Shown here: piece after piece, positions 56,501 through 64,000 of the stretch
Position numbering within the stretch: the first letter of the stretch is position 1
How the letters are laid out: the number at the start of each line of letters is the position of its first letter
Assembly (NCBI RefSeq): GCF_003130705.1
Contig: NZ_CP021354.1
Span: 4,526,001 to 4,590,000 of the forward strand
Source: Rhodococcus oxybenzonivorans
Lineage (GTDB): Bacteria > Actinomycetota > Actinomycetes > Mycobacteriales > Mycobacteriaceae
Direction: 5' to 3'
Length of the DNA: 64,000 nucleotides
Notes under the pieces: generated by a model
The model's input: only the letters and a program-made list of their open reading frames with translations
Told to the model about the DNA's origin: nothing
Database searches by the model: none
Made by a program: the position numbers and the translations under genes

Positions 56501-56687
56501 ACCCGGGCAACCGGCATTCGACATCGCCTGCAGCGTCTGCGGCGACGGACCCATCCTCGCCGGCGCACTCGCCGAACAAGCGAAGAACGGCATCCTGACC
56601 GAGCCCGTTCGACGATGGCTCACAGCAGCGGAATGGACAGTCACCCCGGACCTCTTATGCCCGGGCCACACATACGCCGCGGACTGA
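56457..56687 (+). pseudogene. Zn-ribbon-like protein downstream of the recombinase
   Basis: In the frame ending at 56687: ISRHHCRQCEPGQPAFDIAC, SVCGDGPILAGALAEQAKNG, then PVRRWLTAAEWTVTPDLLCP. The pairs of CxxC suggest a small zinc-ribbon protein that I have seen next to actinobacterial recombinases. It has no start of its own here: it overlaps the end of the recombinase frame and may once have been its tail or a coupled gene. Confidence 0.45.
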
Positions 56688-56911
56688 CCCGGGGCGACCA
56701 CGAAGACCTACCTGCGCCGGGAAGATTCCCGGCGCGATAATCACCACGCGGATGAGGTGGCGCGCTACTCGGCTACACCCCCAACACCATGAACATCCAC
56801 GCCACCCGCGCGGCAATCCCGATGGGCAGCTACCCCGCGATCAAGCATCCCAAATGGTAAAGCGTCTCCCCGCCCACGAGATCGACAGAACTGGATAAGT
56901 CCCTTATCCAG

Positions 56912-57463
56912 TCAACTGCTCTGCACCTTTGCCTGACTGCACCTTTCGTTGGACATCAACGCACGCATCGATGTCGGGCTGTCCCCCGTCCATCGACGAA
57001 AGGCCCGTCGGAACGCTCGCGTATCCGAAAATCCTAGTTCGTTGGACAACACCTCGAGGGGTCGACCATTCCGTAGTGCCTCGAGAGCTAATCCAGTCCT
57101 GTGCTCGTCGCGAATGCGGCGAAACGAGTTTCCCTCCGCCGCCAGAAGTCGGCGAAGGTGGGCTTCGCTAACGAACAGTGCCTGCGCGACCATCGCGCAG
57201 GAGACAGCCGACGTCCGTGAAGCGCGAATAATGTCCCGAACACGCGAACTGACAGTGCTGGAGCCGATGCCGTCCTCGGCCTCATTTAGACATACCGGCC
57301 CCCGGGCCATGGTGAGATCGCATGCTGGGAAGGCCGCACTGTTCGCCCTGGCCCCTACGTGGCGGCTGCGTTCGTCGCACAGCCCTGCATCGATCATCGG
57401 TCCTGATAGCCAGGTCCGGGCCCCAACGACGCGGTGGGGACAAGTGGCATCGACGTCGAGCAT
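56912..57463 (-). CDS. AraC-family regulator, short (probably truncated)
   Basis: A 183-aa protein. The C-terminal double HTH of AraC/XylS factors is clear: AQALFVSEAHLRRLLAAEGN, SFRRIRDEHR, then LSNELGFSDTRAFRRAFRRW and TGDSPTSMR. Full-length members of the OruR/ArgR-like group are ~320-340 aa with an N-terminal sensing domain; only ~70 unmatched residues precede the HTH here and the ATG at 57463 has no good ribosome site. It lies ~400 bases from the catabolic cluster and could have been its regulator. Confidence 0.7.
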   Translation of the reverse strand: MLDVDATCPHRVVGARTWLSGPMIDAGLCDERSRHVGARANSAAFPACDLTMARGPVCLNEAEDGIGSSTVSSRVRDIIRASRTSAVSCAMVAQALFVSEAHLRRLLAAEGNSFRRIRDEHRTGLALEALRNGRPLEVLSNELGFSDTRAFRRAFRRWTGDSPTSMRALMSNERCSQAKVQSS

Positions 57464-57870
57464 GGAGGTGTCGATTCAGTGCATAGCGACTGTGGCATCG
57501 GACGCCTTTCCGTGGTGGCAGTACCGCTGTGTTCCGCCAGCGCCGTTGTTCGGCGGGACACCTCGACTACTGGATCTTCCGACGAGGCATCACTCGTGGT
57601 CGTGTTCCAACGCATCCTGGCTGGCTGAGGCCATGGCATCCCTCGAGCACCTGCTGATCCGAGCAGTAGCGACGTGGTCCCCTTACTGGGTGAGCAGTGT
57701 TGTAGAGCGAAGGTGGGTACTTCCGATGAGCGCCGTCACGACGCCCTTCTGCCCAGAAACTTTGTCCCACCCAGCATGTTTTCGCAGCACTGGCGCATAG
57801 TGTCGAACTGCAACTGGCTGACGAGAAATGGGATGGGTTGGGCACCAAGCACCCGATAACCGCGCAGCGC
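57464..57870. other. Gap with no recognised gene
   Basis: Minus-strand frames here (such as PVAVRHYAPVLRKHAGWDKV near 57740-57830) look partly protein-like and may be what is left of the AraC sensing domain or of another gene. None can be assigned. Confidence 0.35.
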
Positions 57871-59802
57871 TCATAGTTCGGCGCCGATCCGGTAACCCTC
57901 CGCAATGGCGTGACCGATCCGCCGCGGCGTGATGCAGTCGCCGATGACGCTAACCGTTTCATCAGGCTCGAGCCCAAGGGGCACCGGAACACGCGGTTGG
58001 TGCCAGACCACTAGTACCTCATCACACGCGACGTCGCCGGTACCGAAAACAGGACGCAAGAGGAACGGCGTTGCGGAATCGTTTGGGATCACCAGCGAGT
58101 GCGCCACCTTGAACTCCACCCCGGCGTCCCCGAGTCGACCGAGCAGCGGTCCCACGCTCTCAGCCGGCACGCGGGAGGCCAGCGCGGTCAGCGGGGTGAC
58201 AAAGGTGACGTGCCAGCCCTGCTGCGCCAAGGCCTCGGCAGCGCTGTAAGCCGGCCAGAACCCGTCCCCCTCATCGAAGATAACTGCCCGTCTACTTCGT
58301 ACCTCGGGCAAGCGGCCGAGCAGGACGTCGTCGACGGTCGCTGCGGGCCGTCCGTGCAACCCGCTTGGAAGCTGCGCCGGCCGAGAACCGGTAGCTACGA
58401 CAATATGGTCCGCTACCGCACGAATTTCGTCGAGGTCGTCCGCGCCGATCCCCGCCGAAAGGTTGACATCGACCTTCAGCCGTCTGAGTTCGCGTTCCAG
58501 ATAATCGACGATGTCTATCAACGTGGCACGGTGGGGTGAGGCCGCAGCCACTCGAACACTGCCTCCGAGGACGGTGTTCTCCTCGAACAGGGTGACGCGA
58601 TGTCCACGGCCGGCGGCGACCCGTGCTGCTTCGAGGCCGGCGGGACCGCCCCCGACGACAAATACCTCCTTGGACCGCAGCGGCACGGTACCGACGTTCG
58701 GATGCCGGCCACGCCCGACTTCCGCGTTCACGGCGCAGTGCAGATGGGGGTCGAACGCCCGGCAGTCCTGATTGATACCCAGGCAGCCCCTGATCTCGTC
58801 CAGCCTGCCGGTCTCCGACTTGACCGGTAGATCAGGATCGGCGATCAGTGCCCGCGCCATTCCGACCATGTCGACATGACCTGATTTGATGGCATGGTCG
58901 GCGGTGGCCGCATCCCGAATACGTTGGCCGACAAGAGTCGGCACACCTGTCGCAGCCCGAATCTTCGAGGCCGATGGGATGGCAACCGCATCCTCATTCG
59001 TCGAGTCCTTCACATATTTGCCGCGAGTGCCGTGGGTGATACTGAAGTAGTCGATGCCCAGTTCGGTCAGATTCTCCGCTACTCGGACGCACTCGTCGAT
59101 CCCCATCCCACCGACAATCTCTTCTTCGCCGCTGAGCCGCACTCCCAGGACGAACCCAACCGGCATGACCGACCGCATTGCCTCGATGACCAGCCGTGTG
59201 AACCGCATCCGGTTCTCGAATGAGCCACCGAAGTCATCGGTTCGCTGGTTGGTCAACGGCGACATGAACTGAGCGGGAAGATAGCCGTGTGCCGCATGGA
59301 CTTCGACCCCGTCGGCGCCCGCCTTGACCAGATTCTGCGTCGAGACCCGCCACCCTTCGATGATGTCCTCGATTTCCGCGACGGACAGTTCGTGTGGCGG
59401 GTAGGCATCCCGCACAGTTCTGATCGGAGACGGCGCGGAAGGCGGCGCGTCCGACTCTCCACCGATGAATTCTCGTCCGAGGTGACACAATTGCCCCACA
59501 AAACGGGCGCCGTGGCGGTGGATCACCGCCACCTTCGCCGACGTCGCAGGCACGAACTCGTCACCGTAGGCCTCGACGAGTTTTCGCGAACGCAGAGTCG
59601 TCGTTCGGTGTACAACGGTGGCACCACCGATGATCAGCCCTACGCCGCCTGCGGCAAGACGCTCGAAATGCTCCGTATCCCCGTGAGTGGGAACACCGCG
59701 CTCAGCCATACTCGTCCCGGCAGGCAGTGCCACCAGGCGATTCTTGAGGCTGATTCCGCCGACCTCAAAAGGCGAGAATAGATGCGGGAACTCACTTACC
59801 AT
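57871..59802 (-). CDS. Old-yellow-enzyme/2,4-dienoyl-CoA reductase-type flavoprotein
   Basis: A 643-aa protein with the FadH/BaiCD layout. The N-terminal FMN TIM barrel (SEFPHLFSPFEVGGISLKNR, GADGVEVHAAHGYLPAQFMS, SFENRMRF) carries the usual catalytic HGY. An iron-sulfur segment follows, then an FAD/NAD(P)-binding half (VFVVGGGPAGLEAARVAAGR at ~380, ending with VIGDCITPRRIGHAIAEGY). In the cluster segment GCLGINQDCRAF...HC the second of four expected Cys is Ile. Family members reduce alpha,beta-unsaturated thioesters or ketones. AAGGA precedes the ATG at 59802. Confidence 0.9.
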   Translation of the reverse strand: MVSEFPHLFSPFEVGGISLKNRLVALPAGTSMAERGVPTHGDTEHFERLAAGGVGLIIGGATVVHRTTTLRSRKLVEAYGDEFVPATSAKVAVIHRHGARFVGQLCHLGREFIGGESDAPPSAPSPIRTVRDAYPPHELSVAEIEDIIEGWRVSTQNLVKAGADGVEVHAAHGYLPAQFMSPLTNQRTDDFGGSFENRMRFTRLVIEAMRSVMPVGFVLGVRLSGEEEIVGGMGIDECVRVAENLTELGIDYFSITHGTRGKYVKDSTNEDAVAIPSASKIRAATGVPTLVGQRIRDAATADHAIKSGHVDMVGMARALIADPDLPVKSETGRLDEIRGCLGINQDCRAFDPHLHCAVNAEVGRGRHPNVGTVPLRSKEVFVVGGGPAGLEAARVAAGRGHRVTLFEENTVLGGSVRVAAASPHRATLIDIVDYLERELRRLKVDVNLSAGIGADDLDEIRAVADHIVVATGSRPAQLPSGLHGRPAATVDDVLLGRLPEVRSRRAVIFDEGDGFWPAYSAAEALAQQGWHVTFVTPLTALASRVPAESVGPLLGRLGDAGVEFKVAHSLVIPNDSATPFLLRPVFGTGDVACDEVLVVWHQPRVPVPLGLEPDETVSVIGDCITPRRIGHAIAEGYRIGAEL

Positions 59803-59869
59803 GATTCCTTCTTTCTTTGTGCACTGCCGCGCTGACGACCCCTGATGCACGAAGTAGATGATGGGGAGG

Positions 59870-61444
59870 TCAGTCGGTCACCAACAAGACCCGCGATGAC
59901 GGTCTGGACTCGAGCGTGGTCGCCACCCGCTCACGTAGTTGTTTCTCCGGCTGCGTGAGTCGCTCGGTCTCCTGTGAGAAGTAGTCGGCCCAATCGCTGA
60001 ACATGCAGTACTCGACGAAGATGTCCGGGAGTTCGGCAGACTGCGTCACCACGCATCGGAGTGCCCCGAGCCGAAGCCGTGAGTGCTGTACCGTCCGGAT
60101 GCCGGCCAGGAAATTGGACCGGTTCGCGGGAGCGACCACGTAGGTCGTCTCGATGACCACGCGTCGCTCACCATAGTCACCGAAAGGCGCAGCCGGATTC
60201 TCGACCTCTGCAGGATCCGGCACAATGCCCTCGCTGGAAAAGATGCCACGCCGCAATACCCCGCCGGCAGACACGAACATGAGCACGGCCGCGGTGGCGA
60301 CGGCAGGAACCAGGCCGACGACATCGGCCAGCACACCCCACAAGATCGCCCCGACCGCCTGACTCCCCTGGAACATCAACATGATGAACGCAATGACACG
60401 CGCCTTGATCCACGTCGGCACGACTTTGTGCGCCGCGATCATCCAGGTGCTCTGGACCCCCACCCAGGCTGCGCCGGCGACGACCATCAGTACCAGCATC
60501 AAATCGAATCGGGTGATGACTGTCATTCCGCCAAGTGCCAATGCATAGGCGGCCGAACCCAATGCGACATATCGATTCCACGTCATCCGGGCACGCAGTG
60601 GCATCAGCGCAATCGTGCCGACGACCGCTCCCACCCCGATGGCGCCCGACATCACACCGAACTCGAAGGTACTGGTGTGCAGACGGTCGTGGGCGACCAG
60701 CGGCAGGAGGGCCCAAAGACAGCTCGCGGGTATCCCGAAGATGGTCAACCGGACGAGCAACCGTCGCGTCCATCTGGAGTACCGGATGAAGCGCAAACCG
60801 CTCGACACCGCCCGGCCGAGAGGGCGACGTATCGAAGCGCTGCCCGCGGTAGCGGGGACCTGCCGGGCCGCGATCAGCGCGCACCCAGCAAACATCGCAC
60901 CGGCGGATGAAAACGCCCAGGTGGAGCCCAAGCCGGCAAGGATCGCACCGCCGATCAACGGTCCGATAGCGCGCGCACCGTTGAACACGGCGCCATCGAT
61001 GGCCGGGACGACGGCCATCATGTCCCTGCTGACGATGTGGGGCAACAGCGCTTGCCAGACGATGGCGACGACCGCAAGTCCCACTCCGGCGACGAAGACG
61101 CTGCCCATCAGTACAGCGACACCTACATGACCCAGAAAGTCCAGAACGGCCAGGCCGATCGATGCGGCGAGTAGCACCACCGACGTGACAACCAGGAGCC
61201 GACGATGACTGGTGTACTCGACGATTGCGCCGATCGGCACGGCAAAAAGGAAGAACGGCACACTGATTGCGAACTGGACCGCCGATACGGTGGTGGCGGA
61301 TTCGCCCGCCTCGGTCAGGATCCATTGGGCCGCGAGAACCAGTATCCATATGCCTACGCTGGCACCGAGTTCCAGGAGCAAGAGCAGGCGTAGGCGCCGG
61401 ATCCGCAAGGGAGCAAAGAACCCCATCTGCGACTCGCCCACCAT
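59870..61444 (-). CDS. MFS exporter (MFS_3 type) with C-terminal soluble domain
   Basis: A 524-aa membrane protein with ~12 helices (QFAISVPFFLFAVPIGAIVE, FNGARAIGPLIGGAILAGLG, MVVAGAAWVGVQSTWMIAAH). It resembles the enterobactin-exporter-like MFS_3 group. The last ~110 residues (YVVAPANRSNFLAGIRTVQH, DIFVEYCMFSDWADYFSQET) form a ferredoxin-like, ABM-type soluble domain seen in this subgroup. AGGAGG lies five bases before the ATG at 61444. It is 67 bases upstream of the OYE gene, so the two are probably one operon. Confidence 0.88.
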   Translation of the reverse strand: MVGESQMGFFAPLRIRRLRLLLLLELGASVGIWILVLAAQWILTEAGESATTVSAVQFAISVPFFLFAVPIGAIVEYTSHRRLLVVTSVVLLAASIGLAVLDFLGHVGVAVLMGSVFVAGVGLAVVAIVWQALLPHIVSRDMMAVVPAIDGAVFNGARAIGPLIGGAILAGLGSTWAFSSAGAMFAGCALIAARQVPATAGSASIRRPLGRAVSSGLRFIRYSRWTRRLLVRLTIFGIPASCLWALLPLVAHDRLHTSTFEFGVMSGAIGVGAVVGTIALMPLRARMTWNRYVALGSAAYALALGGMTVITRFDLMLVLMVVAGAAWVGVQSTWMIAAHKVVPTWIKARVIAFIMLMFQGSQAVGAILWGVLADVVGLVPAVATAAVLMFVSAGGVLRRGIFSSEGIVPDPAEVENPAAPFGDYGERRVVIETTYVVAPANRSNFLAGIRTVQHSRLRLGALRCVVTQSAELPDIFVEYCMFSDWADYFSQETERLTQPEKQLRERVATTLESRPSSRVLLVTD

Positions 61445-61491
61445 ACCCGCCTCCTCGCTCAATGCAATCCGCCTCGCTTTTGATATCTGGG

Positions 61492-61528
61492 GCAGGTCAT
61501 CTCGTCGTATTGAGACGAGATGACCTGC
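61492..61528. promoter_or_regulatory. Perfect 15-bp inverted repeat before the MFS-OYE operon
   Basis: GCAGGTCATCTCGTC (61492-61506), a seven-base loop, and the exact reverse complement (61514-61528). It lies 48-84 bases upstream of the MFS ATG and ~120 bases after the end of the NTF2-like gene. There is no T-run on either strand, so an operator or an RNA switch is as likely as a terminator. Confidence 0.6.
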
Positions 61529-61646
61529 ACCGCAATCGGACCGGCATCGATTCGTGCGGGGTCGGGTGAAAACGAATATCTTGCCGCAACAACGGTCTCG
61601 ACGACCGCTACACAATGGACTCCTTCACGGCGCCGACGATGGGCAT

Positions 61647-62024
61647 TCAAGCGAACGCGAGCTCAGGGGTGCGGGCGATGAGGAGCCGGCGCACATTGCC
61701 GTTGTCGTCGATTTGAGCAGTCGCGTTGAATGATGCCTCGAATTCACCATCGCGGGTGGTGCGCCCGAGTACCAGTTCAACATCTCCGACCAGCGCGCCT
61801 TTGTCGATGTGGTGAACCAAGGTGCTCTTCTCCCGCTGGGCGAGGTACACGATCAGACCGGCACGGTCGCCCACGAATTCTGCTGCCTGGCCACGGCCCT
61901 TCGAGAACTGGACCGACATCTCGAAGTCGTCGGAAATCATGGTGAGTACCCGGTCCGGATCGTCGGAATCCATGTACTCGAACCATTGGGCGAGAATCGG
62001 GGTCGACAGCGCGGTATCGGTCAT
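61647..62024 (-). CDS. NTF2-like/SnoaL-type protein (1)
   Basis: A 125-aa cone-shaped-fold protein: ILAQWFEYMDSDDPDRVLTM, ISDDFEMSVQFS and GEFEASFNATAQIDDNGNVR fit the SnoaL/ketosteroid-isomerase-like superfamily. Such proteins act as isomerases, hydratases or ligand binders. It follows the second NTF2-like gene with a three-base gap, so the pair may work as a heterodimer in the pathway. Confidence 0.78.
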   Translation of the reverse strand: MTDTALSTPILAQWFEYMDSDDPDRVLTMISDDFEMSVQFSKGRGQAAEFVGDRAGLIVYLAQREKSTLVHHIDKGALVGDVELVLGRTTRDGEFEASFNATAQIDDNGNVRRLLIARTPELAFA

Positions 62025-62027
62025 GGG

Positions 62028-62402
62028 TCAGTCTCTTTCGGAGGTCAGGGCGGTTGGCAGTAGCGAGAATTCGGAATCGAAAGACACCTGATAGCGGTCG
62101 ATCAGACCATCAGGGCCGATGTGCATCACGCCGACGAAGAATCCCGTTGTGACGCCGTCATCGGTGACCGAACCGTGGGCGAACTGCAGATCATCCGCAA
62201 TCGCAACCCGCTGGATGTGGTGCTTGCGCTCCACCGGGGGACGCCCCTGGAGGTAACCGAGCATGACCTCGCGCCCCTTGCCGTGCTTGATGCCGGTGGG
62301 TAGCACCATGGCGAACTCGACGTCCGGTGCCAGCATCGCGACGGCGTTTTCGATGTGCCCGCTGTCGACGGCGGCATAGTATTTCTCGATGTCACAGCTC
62401 AT
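62028..62402 (-). CDS. NTF2-like/SnoaL-type protein (2)
   Basis: A 124-aa NTF2-fold protein: MSCDIEKYYAAVDSGHIENA, VAMLAPDVEFAMVLPTG, GREVMLGYLQGRPPVERKHH and VGVMHIGPDGLIDRYQVSFD. It is the first gene of the minus-strand run NTF2-NTF2-MFS-OYE and is divergent from the acyl-CoA dehydrogenase. A palindrome TGAACTTAGTTCG ends five bases before its ATG, so it is likely controlled by the same regulator as the right-hand genes. Confidence 0.78.
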   Translation of the reverse strand: MSCDIEKYYAAVDSGHIENAVAMLAPDVEFAMVLPTGIKHGKGREVMLGYLQGRPPVERKHHIQRVAIADDLQFAHGSVTDDGVTTGFFVGVMHIGPDGLIDRYQVSFDSEFSLLPTALTSERD

Positions 62403-62406
62403 GAAA

Positions 62407-62419
62407 TGAACTTAGTTCG
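62407..62419. promoter_or_regulatory. Operator candidate TGAACTnAGTTCA, site 1
   Basis: TGAACTTAGTTCG matches the perfect palindrome found at 63634-63646 with one change. It lies in the divergent promoter region, five bases upstream of the minus-strand NTF2 gene. Confidence 0.6.
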
Positions 62420-62496
62420 GGAAACCCCTTCTTGTCGAGAGTTCGCCAGGTTAGTGTGGCTTCAAACCAAACTGAAGTCACGTCAATTGGAGCGTC

Positions 62497-63636
62497 ATGC
62501 CCATCACCACCGCCATTGAGGCGCCCTGGCCTCGCTCGGAACCGTCCACACTGACCCCAGGCGTCGAGCAGACACAGCTTCGCGATGCGATTCGCGGCCT
62601 GCTCAACAGATGGAGCGGCATCGAGCAGGTCCGCGCCGCAGCCGAGACCGTGGTCGGTTACTCACCCGACCTCTGGCGACGACTGGTCGAGGACATGTCG
62701 ATCACCGCGCTCGCCGTACCCGAAGACCGCGGCGGCCTGGGGTACGGCATGGTGGAGTTCGGGATCATCCTCGAGGAATGCGGTCGCAACCTGGTCTGCG
62801 AGCCCGTCTACACCTCGGCAGTCGTGGGCATGTCCGCTCTGCTCTCGGCAACCGCCGATGACATCTCCGACCTGCTCGGCAACGTCCTCGAGGGCACAAC
62901 AATTGCCACTGCGACCTCACTGACACCGGAGACCGACGACGTCCACGCCAGCGAGGCCGGCAACGCGTGGACTCTCACCGGTATGGCGACCCACGTACTC
63001 GGTGGCGCCGGCGCCGATGTGGTCATCGTCTCCGCGAACACCACCTCCGGGCGTCGCTTGTTCGCCACGACTGCAGGCGATCACCTTGTGCCGTCCGAAC
63101 GCGAGGTCATCGACCGGACCAGACGACAAGCGGATTTGACGTTGCGGCAGGCACCCGCGCTCGCACTGACCACCGCGGCCGACCACGACGAGATCTGCAC
63201 ACAGCTGCGGGATGTCGCGACGCTCGCGCTGGCTTGCGAGAACACCGGCATCGTCGACGCGCTGCTCGAGATGACCGTGCAGTACGTCCAGACCCGGCAC
63301 CAGTTCGGCCGACCGATCGGATCATTTCAGGCAGTCAAGCATCGCCTCGCCGATGTCCTGATCGAGCTCGAGCGAGCGCGCTCGGCCTGTCGTTACGCCG
63401 CAGCCGTCTACGACGAGGACCCAGCCGCCGCCCGCCTGGCCATTGCTGTGGCCGGATCAGTCTGTACAGACGCCGCCATCCACGCGGCCGCCGAAACCGT
63501 CCAACTCCACGGTGGTGTCGGCTTCACGTGGGAGCACCCCGCCCACTCCTATTTCCGTCGCGCAATGGGAAACGAAGCTCTACAGGGTGATTCACGGGTG
63601 CACCGCGCCCGGATCGCATCCCTTCTCGGAATCTGA
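62497..63636 (+). CDS. Acyl-CoA dehydrogenase family protein
   Basis: A 379-aa flavoprotein. DMSITALAVPEDRGGLGYGM and VEFGIILEECGRNLVCEPVY are the N-terminal helical domain; the C-terminal domain has VQYVQTRHQFGRPIGSFQAV KHRLADV-type sequence and ETVQLHGGVGFTWEHPAHSY FRRA. The usual catalytic Glu loop is not obvious, and the middle beta-domain is degenerate. It resembles the smaller FadE-like subunits of steroid-type alpha2beta2 dehydrogenases, which need a partner; none lies in the visible part, but the cluster continues beyond the right edge. Confidence 0.85.
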   Translation: MPITTAIEAPWPRSEPSTLTPGVEQTQLRDAIRGLLNRWSGIEQVRAAAETVVGYSPDLWRRLVEDMSITALAVPEDRGGLGYGMVEFGIILEECGRNLVCEPVYTSAVVGMSALLSATADDISDLLGNVLEGTTIATATSLTPETDDVHASEAGNAWTLTGMATHVLGGAGADVVIVSANTTSGRRLFATTAGDHLVPSEREVIDRTRRQADLTLRQAPALALTTAADHDEICTQLRDVATLALACENTGIVDALLEMTVQYVQTRHQFGRPIGSFQAVKHRLADVLIELERARSACRYAAAVYDEDPAAARLAIAVAGSVCTDAAIHAAAETVQLHGGVGFTWEHPAHSYFRRAMGNEALQGDSRVHRARIASLLGI

Positions 63637-63646
63637 ACTCAGTTCA
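63634..63646. promoter_or_regulatory. Operator candidate TGAACTnAGTTCA, site 2 (perfect)
   Basis: TGAACTCAGTTCA is a perfect 6-1-6 palindrome that includes the stop codon of the acyl-CoA dehydrogenase. It lies 83 bases before the enoyl-CoA hydratase gene. Confidence 0.65.
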
Positions 63647-63689
63647 GGTCAAGTATTGACGCGGATCACGCTGATGGTCAATACTGAAG

Positions 63690-63702
63690 TGAATCCAGTT
63701 CA
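63690..63702. promoter_or_regulatory. Operator candidate, site 3 (partial)
   Basis: TGAATCCAGTTCA keeps the right half-site exactly and four bases of the left. It lies 27 bases upstream of the enoyl-CoA hydratase ATG. Between sites 2 and 3 is an inverted repeat AGTATTGAC / GTCAATACT that may form a further binding site or hairpin. Confidence 0.5.
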
Positions 63703-63728
63703 ATTTCAAAGATCGACAGAAAGGCTCA

Positions 63729-64000
63729 ATGATGATCGACACCGACCACATCCTGTTGGAGAAAGACGGCGACGTCGCCCGCGTCTGGCTGAACCGGCCG
63801 CACAAGAAGAACGCCGTCACCCCCGAACTGCTGCACCGTCTCGACGAGATCATCGTCGAGGTCGACAACGACCCGAACCTCAAGGTCCTGGTTCTGCGCG
63901 GCGTCAACAACACCTTCTGCTCCGGCTTCGACCTCGACATCCTGCTCTCGGATTACGTCGGCAGCACCAACGCGATGGACGTCGCCGTGCTCTCGGCCAA
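63729..64000 (+). CDS. Enoyl-CoA hydratase/isomerase family protein, cut by right edge
   Basis: The first ~90 residues of a crotonase-fold enzyme: VARVWLNRPHKKNAVTPELL, VLVLRGVNNTFCSGFDLDIL. This includes the first oxyanion-hole region (FCSGFDL). AGAAAGG precedes the tandem ATG pair at 63729/63732. It follows the acyl-CoA dehydrogenase by ~90 bases and belongs to the same beta-oxidation-like pathway. Confidence 0.88.
   Translation, partial: MMIDTDHILLEKDGDVARVWLNRPHKKNAVTPELLHRLDEIIVEVDNDPNLKVLVLRGVNNTFCSGFDLDILLSDYVGSTNAMDVAVLSA

Overview
The window looks like high-GC actinobacterial DNA of the mycolata, most probably Rhodococcus (opacus/jostii type). This rests on an Lsr2 nucleoid protein, WhiB and UPF0182 remnants, a class I fumarase, an EF-G2-like GTPase, many acyl-CoA and SDR enzymes, MetS/NSS transport genes and a PorH-like micro-peptide. 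The genus is an inference from family content, not a database result. No rRNA, tRNA or CRISPR array was seen.

Layout. (1) 1-18 kb: ordinary, intact, tightly packed housekeeping and lipid-metabolism genes: amidohydrolase (cut by the left edge), OmpA-like lipoprotein, small porin-like peptide with a strong terminator, lipase, CPBP protease, class I fumarase, two epimerases, acyl-CoA dehydrogenase, Mug-type glycosylase, HtpG, SDR, PhoD-like phosphatase, SRPBCC protein, EF-G2-like factor. (2) 18-19.6 kb: a scar of gene pieces, including the frameshifted C-terminus of CydB and a headless conserved gene. (3) 19.6-31.3 kb: an intact island: sulfatase, Lsr2, then a compact signalling cassette. The cassette holds an FHA-HTH regulator divergent from a membrane Ser/Thr kinase, followed by a coiled-coil/Pro-rich membrane protein, an LGFP plus endonuclease/phosphatase-fold enzyme, a SAVMC3_10250/DUF7019-like protein, and a TPR protein with a kinase-like N-lobe. 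This is my best candidate for an undescribed system.

(4) 31.4-57.5 kb: a gene graveyard. Pieces of unrelated genes are fused end to end and broken by frameshifts, often in homopolymers: ADH::UPF0182, an IS21 remnant, integrase and LuxR stubs, BCCT, an ectB::MDR chimera, AMIN-like, a YVTN propeller, a RES/Xre toxin-antitoxin pair, ALDH::SRPBCC, gvpA/F/O/J gas-vesicle genes, WhiB and a serine recombinase. Apparently intact genes among them are an NSS transporter with its small subunit, RidA, gvpJ, a small membrane protein, an AraC-type regulator, and a striking histone-H1-like protein with four Lsr2-type DNA-binding modules. A complete IS256-family element with an 8-bp target duplication carries a nested IS5-family element and three short palindromic insertions.

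(5) 57.9-64 kb: an intact catabolic cluster: OYE-type 2,4-dienoyl-CoA reductase-like enzyme, MFS exporter, two NTF2-like proteins, acyl-CoA dehydrogenase and enoyl-CoA hydratase (cut by the right edge). Palindromes of the form TGAACTnAGTTCA in both of its promoter regions suggest one shared repressor.
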